Source of the DNA: Planctomycetota bacterium
GTDB taxonomy: Bacteria > Planctomycetota > Phycisphaerae > SM23-33 > FEN-1343
NCBI GenBank assembly: GCA_012514895.1
Contig: JAAYZK010000188.1
Span: 1-64,000, forward strand
Reading direction: 5' to 3'
DNA length: 64,000 bases
The translations under genes and the position numbers were made by a program. The notes below the pieces were generated by a model, which made no database searches, was not told the DNA's origin, and worked only from the letters and a program-made list of their open reading frames with translations. Shown here in pieces: positions 57,515 through 64,000 of the stretch; position 1 is the stretch's first letter; every line of letters starts with the position of its first letter.

Positions 57515-58543
57515 TCAGTACTGGACGCCGAAGTTGTTCTTCAGCAGGACGAAGTCGTCGAGGTCGACGTCGCCGTCGTCGTCGAAGTCGCCCTGGGCGC
57601 AGGTGGCGCCGGTGGCCGTGCCGAAGTTATTCTTGAGGATGACGAAGTCGTCGAGGTCCACGTCCCCGTCGCCGTCGGCGTCGCCGGGATTGCAGGCGGT
57701 GCCGATGTCCTCGATGCGGTCGAGGGTGAACCCGTCAGGGTCGATGGCGATGGTGTCGATCCAGGCGGTGCGATCGAAATCGGCGCCGCCGTGGAAGAAC
57801 TTCAGGTTGAGCACGCCGTTGTTGTCGTGGTTTCTGTTGTAATGGTCCCACCACGCCTGGCCGCCGCTGTGGGTCATCTGGATGGGCGTGCCGCCGTCGG
57901 GGGCGACCCAGATCTGCATCGTGTCGTTGGGATTGTCGATCCACAGCCACAGTTCGTACCACTGGCCGGCCTGGATGGTGAGATCCTGGGGCTCATGCCA
58001 GGTGTAGGAGCCCGACGCGTACGAGCCGCTGGCGGCGCGGAAGTACTGCCCGTCGCCGCTGAGGCGAACGCGGGCGCCCTGGGAGGCGTAGTTGGTGGTG
58101 CCCTGGTACTGCGGGTCGTTGGCGTCGCCGCCCAAGGTGTTGTAGCCGCCCCACAGGTCGTTGGTGCCCAGGATGAGGTCGTTGGCCACGGTGGGCTTCC
58201 ACCGCAGGTAGACGGTGGTTTCCGACCCGGCCAGCATCCGGTCGTAGCCGAAGTACAGGGCGGTGTAGACGGTGCTGAACGTGCCGGTGCGGTTGAGGTT
58301 GGTCATGCGGAGGGCCTTGTCGCCGTCCTCGACGACGACGACGGACCCCGGATGCTCCGCGATGGTGGCCGCGTTCGCCTGGGTGTACCACATGGGCATG
58401 CCCTCGTCGGCGATCAGCCCCTGGCCGTGAATGCTGCTGCCGGCCTCGTAGCTCTCGAAATCGTCGATCAGCGTCAGTGCCGCCGGGGCGCCGGCGGCCG
58501 CCGTCAGAACAGTGAGGGTCATCGCAAGGAGGGTCCGTTTCAT
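57515..58543 (-). CDS. Secreted protein with C-terminal dockerin-like (EF-hand) pair
   Basis: Signal peptide MKRTLLAMTLTVLTAAAGAPAAL; DADGDGDVDLDDFVILKNNFG...GDFDDDGDVDLDDFVLLKNNFG. Confidence 0.85.
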   Translation of the reverse strand: MKRTLLAMTLTVLTAAAGAPAALTLIDDFESYEAGSSIHGQGLIADEGMPMWYTQANAATIAEHPGSVVVVEDGDKALRMTNLNRTGTFSTVYTALYFGYDRMLAGSETTVYLRWKPTVANDLILGTNDLWGGYNTLGGDANDPQYQGTTNYASQGARVRLSGDGQYFRAASGSYASGSYTWHEPQDLTIQAGQWYELWLWIDNPNDTMQIWVAPDGGTPIQMTHSGGQAWWDHYNRNHDNNGVLNLKFFHGGADFDRTAWIDTIAIDPDGFTLDRIEDIGTACNPGDADGDGDVDLDDFVILKNNFGTATGATCAQGDFDDDGDVDLDDFVLLKNNFGVQY

Positions 58544-58670
58544 CGCTGCACCTTCTCAAGGAGTAAAAAGAACAACGCGGGGTTGCAGGCATCGCATCCG
58601 TCTTCTCAACTGCTCCCGACAGCCGAGGTCGGTCCGAGAGCGGTCGCCGGAACGCGAGAGACTGGAGATT

Positions 58671-58699
58671 CTTGTAACGCGCCGTGGCGATTGCGTCAA
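58671..58699 (-). promoter_or_regulatory. Candidate sigma70 promoter for the 58543 gene
   Basis: TTGACG (58699-58694), 17-bp spacer, TACAAG (58676-58671). Confidence 0.5.
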
Positions 58700-58793
58700 G
58701 CCTTCTGTCGGCGAACCGGTGTCTCCGCGGCGCTGGTGGCCGCGCATGGGCGCCCCTGCCGGCCCTGGGGGGCCTTAAGGAGCAGGAGAGCGA

Positions 58794-59783
58794 TCAGATG
58801 CCCCCGCGCCGGCGGCGCAGGATCGGCGCCGCCAGTGCCAGCAAGGCGGCCGTCGCGGGTTCCGGCACGGCACACTGGTCCCAGAAGCAGCGCTTCAGCA
58901 GGGCGAAGTCGTCGAGGTCCACGGCGCCGTCGTCGTTGAAGTCGCCTTCGGCCCAGCCCCCCCAGACGCCGGTACGGCCGAAGTTGTTCTTGAGGAGGGC
59001 GAAGTCGTCGAGGTCGACGTCATAGGGGCAACGCGGGTCGCGATGGGCGATCACGTCGGCCAGAGCGGTGATCTCAACGCCCAGGCCGTTCGGCAGCGTC
59101 GTGGCGGGATCGTCCCATTCCGGCAGCACACTGATGTCGCCGGCCCCGTGGGCGACCCACATGCCGACATACGTCAGAATGGGCGGTAACGGCGGGTCGG
59201 TGTCTGCGGGGTTCCCGACATACCGGTGCATCGCCGTCAGGCCCGTGATGGGCGCCTCGCTGATGTACCGTGCCTGGCCCCCCGGGGTGGACGGGTATGG
59301 CGCGAGGCCCACCAGGCACGGGCTGAGTGAATCCGCGATCCAGGTCCGCCCCGGGGTGCAGGCCAGGCCCGCCACGTCGCCGGCGGTCTGCCATTGGGGC
59401 CCGAGATAGTCTCCGTTCATCGTGTGCCGCGTGACCGTCCTGTCCGCGCCGACCCACAGTTCGTTCTCCGCCTGCGCGATGGCGGTGATCCGGCTGGAGA
59501 CATGCTCGATGTGCCGTTCCCCCACGACGTTGCCGTCCAGGTCCAGGACCGTCACCATGCCGCCCGGGGCGCCGGCGACCCAGACCTCCTCATCGACCTG
59601 CGTCATGGCATAGATCGGGTGGGACAGCCCCGGGTCGAAGGACGCCAGGGGCGTGGCGTCCTCCGGATCGAGCAGGTGAATCTGCCCCGTATCATCCGCC
59701 GCCCACACGCCGTAATACCCCGCCGGCGCCGCGACGGCCCACAACCCCACGACCGCGACCGCGATGATGCATGCCCTGTTCAT
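58794..59783 (-). CDS. Secreted beta-propeller-like protein with dockerin-like pair and PEP-CTERM tail
   Basis: ATG 59783 (track 59828) with GGGGAG RBS; VDLDDFALLKNNFG...GDFNDDGAVDLDDFALLKRCF; C-terminus VPEPATAALLALAAPILRRRRGGI. Confidence 0.85.
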   Translation of the reverse strand: MNRACIIAVAVVGLWAVAAPAGYYGVWAADDTGQIHLLDPEDATPLASFDPGLSHPIYAMTQVDEEVWVAGAPGGMVTVLDLDGNVVGERHIEHVSSRITAIAQAENELWVGADRTVTRHTMNGDYLGPQWQTAGDVAGLACTPGRTWIADSLSPCLVGLAPYPSTPGGQARYISEAPITGLTAMHRYVGNPADTDPPLPPILTYVGMWVAHGAGDISVLPEWDDPATTLPNGLGVEITALADVIAHRDPRCPYDVDLDDFALLKNNFGRTGVWGGWAEGDFNDDGAVDLDDFALLKRCFWDQCAVPEPATAALLALAAPILRRRRGGI

Positions 59784-59839
59784 GATTGCGATCTCCCCAA
59801 GAAGGTACCCGCTGAAGCCCGGGAACAACCCACGGCCCT

Positions 59840-59868
59840 AATATACGGCGATAGATATTTTCCGTCAA
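59840..59868 (-). promoter_or_regulatory. Candidate strong sigma70 promoter for the 59783 gene
   Basis: TTGACG (59868-59863), 17-bp spacer, TATATT (59845-59840). Confidence 0.6.
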
Positions 59869-59927
59869 GGCCCGATCCAGCCGCCTCTTGCACTCGTCCC
59901 GCCCGGCCGGTATGACTGGCGGAGCCC

Positions 59928-60776
59928 ATGTGTGCAACGACCGCCTTCTTCGCCCTGACGTTCATCCCGCCGACGGCCGACGACCCGGTGCGCTTCATGC
60001 TGCTGGCGTCGCTGGCGGCGGCGATCTTCGGGGCGACCAAGGCGGGATTCGGCGGGGGGCTGGGGATGGTGTCGACGCCGCTGATGATCTACGCGTGCGG
60101 GGATCCCCCCACGGCCCTGGCGATCATGCTGCCGCTGCTGATCACGGCCGACTACGTGACGGCGGCGATGTGGTGGCGGCAGTGGGACGGGCGTAACGTC
60201 CTGGCCCTGCTGCCGGGGGCCCTGGCGGGGATCGCCGCCGGCGGGGCGGTCCTGGCGCTGTTCCGCCACCTGGGAGCCGAGGCGGGCAAGGAGCTGACCG
60301 GCGCCGCCCTCGCCCTGGCCATCGGCCTGCTGGCGACGGGCTTCGTCGCCCTGCACGTCGTCCGCGCTGTCCGCGGCGGTATCGCCGTTTTCCGACCCGG
60401 CCGAGCCCACGCCCTGGGCTTCGGCGCCGCCGCCGGCCTGTCCAGCACACTGGCCCACGCCGCCGGGCCCGTCACGCAGATGTACCTGCTGCCCCAGCAG
60501 ATGCCCAAGGGCCGCTACGTGGCCACGACGGTCCTGTTCTACTGGATCATCAACCAGGCCAAGCTCGTGCCCTACTTCGCCCTGAAGATGGTCTCCACCG
60601 GGACCCTCGGCGCGGACCTGGTCCTCCTGCCCGCCGTCGTCGTCGGCGCCCTGGCGGGGCTGGCGCTGCACCGGCGGATCAATACCGTCTGGTTCAACCG
60701 CCTCGTGTACGGCCTGCTGGGAGTGATCGGCCTGCACCTGGCGATCACCAGCGCGATGGCGCTGTTCGGTGGCTGA
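59928..60776 (+). CDS. TauE/SafE family sulfite exporter-like permease
   Basis: GATKAGFGGGLGMVSTPLMIYACG, multiple TM segments, LSSTLAHAAGPVTQMYLLPQQMPKGRYVATTVLFYWIIN. Confidence 0.88.
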   Translation: MCATTAFFALTFIPPTADDPVRFMLLASLAAAIFGATKAGFGGGLGMVSTPLMIYACGDPPTALAIMLPLLITADYVTAAMWWRQWDGRNVLALLPGALAGIAAGGAVLALFRHLGAEAGKELTGAALALAIGLLATGFVALHVVRAVRGGIAVFRPGRAHALGFGAAAGLSSTLAHAAGPVTQMYLLPQQMPKGRYVATTVLFYWIINQAKLVPYFALKMVSTGTLGADLVLLPAVVVGALAGLALHRRINTVWFNRLVYGLLGVIGLHLAITSAMALFGG

Positions 60777-60912
60777 GCGGATCGGCGAAGCAGGAGACAG
60801 GATCGGGGCCGCGGCCTGCAAAGCCGTGCCGTCGGCCGCCGGTCATCGACCTGGGGGGTGGAACTCCGCAGATCGCGGAACCCTTTGGGGCACCGTTTCC
60901 CGCGACCTCCGC

Positions 60913-61545
60913 TCAGCCCCCGGCCTGCCGCCTGCCGTTAGCCAGGCGGGTGGCGATCGTTGCGACGTGGCGGCCCTGGTAGGCGGCGATGGCCAGCTCG
61001 TTCTCCGTGGGCAGGCGAGAACCGTCCGCGCCGGACATCGTCGTGGCGCCGTAGGGCGTGCCGCCGGTGACTTCCTCCATGTTCAGAAGACGTTTCTCAG
61101 CATAGGGCACGCCGACGATGATCATCCCCAGGTGCAGCAGTGTCGTGTGGAAGCTCGTGATCGTCGTTTCCTGCCCCCCGTGCTGCGACGCCGTGGAGGC
61201 GAACACGCTGGCGACCTTGCCGACCAGCGCCCCGGCCAGCCAGAGCCCGCCGGTCTGGTCGAGGAAGTTGCGCATCTGGGCGGCCATGTTCCCGTAGCGG
61301 GTGGGGGTGCCGAAGATCAGGGCGTCGGCCTCGGCCAGGCGGTCCACCCTGGCGACAGGGATGTGGCCAAACGCCTCGCGGGCCTTCTTGGCGCCCGACC
61401 TGGCCAGGGCTTCCTCCGGCACCAGCTCGGGGACCTGGTAGAGCGACACCTCCGCGCCGCTGACCTCCCGGGCGCCGGCGGCAACCGCCTCGGCCATCCG
61501 GTAGATGTGGCCGTACATGCTGTAGAAGATGATCTGGATGTTCAT
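60913..61545 (-). CDS. wrbA: WrbA-type NAD(P)H:quinone oxidoreductase (flavodoxin-like)
   Basis: ATG 61545; [65 protein letters not shown]. Confidence 0.92.
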   Translation of the reverse strand: MNIQIIFYSMYGHIYRMAEAVAAGAREVSGAEVSLYQVPELVPEEALARSGAKKAREAFGHIPVARVDRLAEADALIFGTPTRYGNMAAQMRNFLDQTGGLWLAGALVGKVASVFASTASQHGGQETTITSFHTTLLHLGMIIVGVPYAEKRLLNMEEVTGGTPYGATTMSGADGSRLPTENELAIAAYQGRHVATIATRLANGRRQAGG

Positions 61546-61672
61546 GGTTGTCTCTCCCGCGGCCTGCAAAGTCCCTCCGCGCCGGGCGGCACGTGAAGGC
61601 CCAATCATTGAAGTATAGTCCCCGACCCCGGGATTGTCGGCAGGAAGGCCCCGCCGGCCTGGAGGCCCTGCT

Positions 61673-61678
61673 TATAAT
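61673..61678 (+). promoter_or_regulatory. Perfect TATAAT -10 hexamer upstream of the 61722 gene
   Basis: cttTATAATgaag, about 44 nt upstream of the ATG; no clear -35. Confidence 0.35.
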
Positions 61679-61721
61679 GAAGTAACGCAAGGGGCGCGAT
61701 TTCGCTTGCTGGAGAGGGTCC

Positions 61722-63005
61722 ATGTCCACGTCTGAGATGCCGCCGGGGTTCGACGCGCTGCGGGGGTTCGGTCTGATCGACGCCCTGATGGGGCGGCGGT
61801 CGCGGCGGGTGTTCCGGGGGGCCGAGATTCCCGACGGGGTCCTGGCGTTCCGGTCGGCCCACGCGCCGATGCCGCTGTCGGAGCTGGAGACGCTGCTGGT
61901 GGTCGCCGCCTGCGGGGCCAATACCGGCTGGCACCACCTGATCTACCGCGCCGAGCGTTACGCGCCGCACCTGTCGAACTATGCGGGGGCGGCGGGGGGG
62001 CGGACGTTCCCGTCGGCGGCGGGATTCCACACCTCCAAGACGTTCTACACGGACGACACCGGCCTGTACGTCCTGGACGACCGCGACGCGCCGGCCTTCG
62101 CCGAGCGGCGAGCCGACGGCGGGCTGGACTTCGACGAGGTCCTCTCGGCCCTGCGCGGCTGCGTCCGCCGGGTCCATCCGGGCCGTCTGCGTCTGCCGCC
62201 CAGGACGCCCCAGGTCGAGCCGCACAACACGTGGGTGGTCAACCATCCCGGGACGCTGCTGGTCATCCCCGTGGGAGACCTGGCCCAGCAGGTCCTGCTG
62301 GCCCTGTGCTACATGCTGCAGAACGGGCTGGTGATCACCGACGACGTCCACCGGCGGCCGGTGCCGGGGATCGAGCAGTTCGCCGACATCGTCGACGTGG
62401 AGAACACCTGGACGCTGACGTTCCTGGAGCAGTTCGCCCTGGGCGAGCTTGCGGTCGAACTGGGCGCGAGCTGCTACGCCGGGGCGCTGACGCTTCAGGC
62501 GATGGGGCTGGGCGGGTGGATGTTCAGCGGCATCGACCCCTTCGCCCTGCTGGGGGCGTCGGAGGACCCGGAGGTTCCGGGCATGGGCTTCCGCTGCGAC
62601 AGGGACGACCGCTGGCCGTACCCCAACCCCACGGGTCTGGCGGGGGTCATGGAGGGGTTCTGCCCGCCGCACCACGCGACGATGCGGGATGCCGTCGAGG
62701 CGGTCTGCCGGCGGAAGTTCGGTCCCGGCGGCCCGTTCCACCCGCAGACGCCGGGGCCGTGGAAGGACACGCCGGCCGTCCGCGGCGCCGCCGAGGTGCA
62801 CGGCGAGCGCTTCCGCCGGTGCGTGGCGCACCAGGCGCAGTACGTCTACGACGCGTTCGGCAAGTTCCCCGGGACCGTCCCGTCCATCTACGCGCTGATG
62901 TACCTGCAGGCCCAGCACCTGGACCTGGACTTCTACGACCGGTTCTTCGCGCCCGGGGCGTACCTGGCGACGCACGCCGAGCACATGCGTCAGTGGCATC
63001 CGTGA
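61722..63005 (+). CDS. Conserved hypothetical protein, weakly nitroreductase-like N-terminus
   Basis: 427-aa ORF; GRRSRRVFRG...PLSELETLLVVAACGANTG is weakly nitroreductase-like; rest not recognised. Confidence 0.6.
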   Translation: MSTSEMPPGFDALRGFGLIDALMGRRSRRVFRGAEIPDGVLAFRSAHAPMPLSELETLLVVAACGANTGWHHLIYRAERYAPHLSNYAGAAGGRTFPSAAGFHTSKTFYTDDTGLYVLDDRDAPAFAERRADGGLDFDEVLSALRGCVRRVHPGRLRLPPRTPQVEPHNTWVVNHPGTLLVIPVGDLAQQVLLALCYMLQNGLVITDDVHRRPVPGIEQFADIVDVENTWTLTFLEQFALGELAVELGASCYAGALTLQAMGLGGWMFSGIDPFALLGASEDPEVPGMGFRCDRDDRWPYPNPTGLAGVMEGFCPPHHATMRDAVEAVCRRKFGPGGPFHPQTPGPWKDTPAVRGAAEVHGERFRRCVAHQAQYVYDAFGKFPGTVPSIYALMYLQAQHLDLDFYDRFFAPGAYLATHAEHMRQWHP

Positions 63006-63052
63006 CGATTCCTGTTGAGCCGGTGCCCGCCGGGGCGTAGACTCCGCTTCCC

Positions 63053-64000
63053 GTGGATGAGCCTCGCCCCCGACATGATCCGTACGCCGCCTTCCGCGTC
63101 CCCGCGTTCCGCCGCCTGCTGATCGGCGGGCAGATCGTGCGCATCGGCACCAGCGGGCAGGCCCTGGCGATCAGTTGGGAGATGTTCCAGCGGACGAGGG
63201 ATCCGATGGCCCTGGGGCTGGTCGGGCTGGTGCAGGCGATCCCGATGCTCCTGCTGACCCTGCCGGCCGGCTACCTGGCCGACGTGCTGGACCGTCGCAG
63301 GCTGATGGTGGCGGGCATGCTGCTGACCAGCGCCACCAGCTTGGGTCTTGCGGCATTCAGTTGGATGGAAGGCTCGATCGCGATCATGTACGTCCTGCTG
63401 TTCATCGACCGGGCGGCCCTGCAGTTGGCGTGGCCGGCTTCGGCGTCGCTGCTGCCGCTGATCGTCCCGGCCGAGACGTTCGAGAACGCCATGAAGTGGC
63501 GGACGAGCCTGGGGCAGATCTCCAACGTGATCGGCCCGGTGGTGGGGGGGTTCCTCATTGCCTGGTCGATTCCGGCGGCGTACCTGCTCAGCGCCGCCTC
63601 GACGCTGGCGAACATCGTCCTGCTGCTGTCGATCGACATCCCCGACGCGCCGCGGGCGGTCCGGGGGCGGATGATCCGCCAGGTCGCCGAGGGCGTGGCG
63701 TTCGTGTGGCGCCGCAAGGTGCTGCTGGGGGCGATCTCGCTGGACCTGTTCGGCGTCCTGCTGGGCGGGGCGGTCTACCTGCTGCCGATGTACGTGGACG
63801 GCATCATCGACCTGTCGGGCACCGGCCTGTCGCCCGAGAAGGCCCTGGGCTGGCTGCGGTTCGCCCCGGCCGCCGGGGCGCTGGTCATGGCCCTGATCCT
63901 CACCCACGCCCCGCCCTTCCGCCGGGCCGGCCGCACCATGCTGCTGGCCGTCGCCAGCTTCGGGGCCGCGACCATCGTGTTCGGCTTCTCGCGGAATTTC
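63053..64000 (+). CDS. MFS transporter (EntS/MFS_3-like), partial at right edge
   Basis: GTG 63053 (VDEPRPRHDPYAAFRVPAFRRLLIGGQIVRIGTSGQALAISWEMFQRTRDPMALGLVGLVQAIPMLLLTLPAGYLADVLDRRRLM...); open to 64000, hence absent from the ORF track. Confidence 0.85.
   Translation, partial: MDEPRPRHDPYAAFRVPAFRRLLIGGQIVRIGTSGQALAISWEMFQRTRDPMALGLVGLVQAIPMLLLTLPAGYLADVLDRRRLMVAGMLLTSATSLGLAAFSWMEGSIAIMYVLLFIDRAALQLAWPASASLLPLIVPAETFENAMKWRTSLGQISNVIGPVVGGFLIAWSIPAAYLLSAASTLANIVLLLSIDIPDAPRAVRGRMIRQVAEGVAFVWRRKVLLGAISLDLFGVLLGGAVYLLPMYVDGIIDLSGTGLSPEKALGWLRFAPAAGALVMALILTHAPPFRRAGRTMLLAVASFGAATIVFGFSRNF

Overview
High-GC bacterial chromosomal window, probably from the Planctomycetes/Phycisphaerae lineage (inference from LEPR-XLL-type surface-protein N-termini, dockerin-like DGDVDLDDFVxLKNNFG repeats, a PEP-CTERM tail and a dispersed 'GAATATCGAACAAGGAA' repeat). 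About 38 CDS are supported. Two run off the window: a giant vWA/SdrD-like surface protein at the left edge and an MFS permease at the right edge. Neither is in the supplied ORF track because neither has a stop in the window. Main blocks: (1) two giant surface proteins, 1-5556 and 8248-13959, in which vWA or P/Homo-B domains appear nested inside SdrD-B-like units at the same loop; (2) an AraC-divergent UroD-like/beta-helix/DegT operon; (3) a CopA-like P-type ATPase and a TPR/histidine kinase/response regulator operon; (4) a glycogen/trehalose locus (malQ-glgX-treY-treZ) facing mscS and a TreT-like trehalose synthase; (5) the most interesting block, a compact five-gene operon (divergent AdoMetDC/SpeD-like protein, BioF2-like GNAT, ATP-grasp ligase, group IV PLP decarboxylase, exported agmatine/peptidylarginine-type deiminase) preceded by a sigma-54-type promoter, with a divergent sigma-54 enhancer-binding protein and inverted repeats between them; (6) an isopropylmalate/Re-citrate-synthase-like gene with a second sigma-54-type promoter; (7) carbohydrate genes and dockerin/PEP-CTERM secreted proteins. 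No rRNA, tRNA, CRISPR or transposase was found. All calls come from reading the sequence and motifs by eye; no database search was run.
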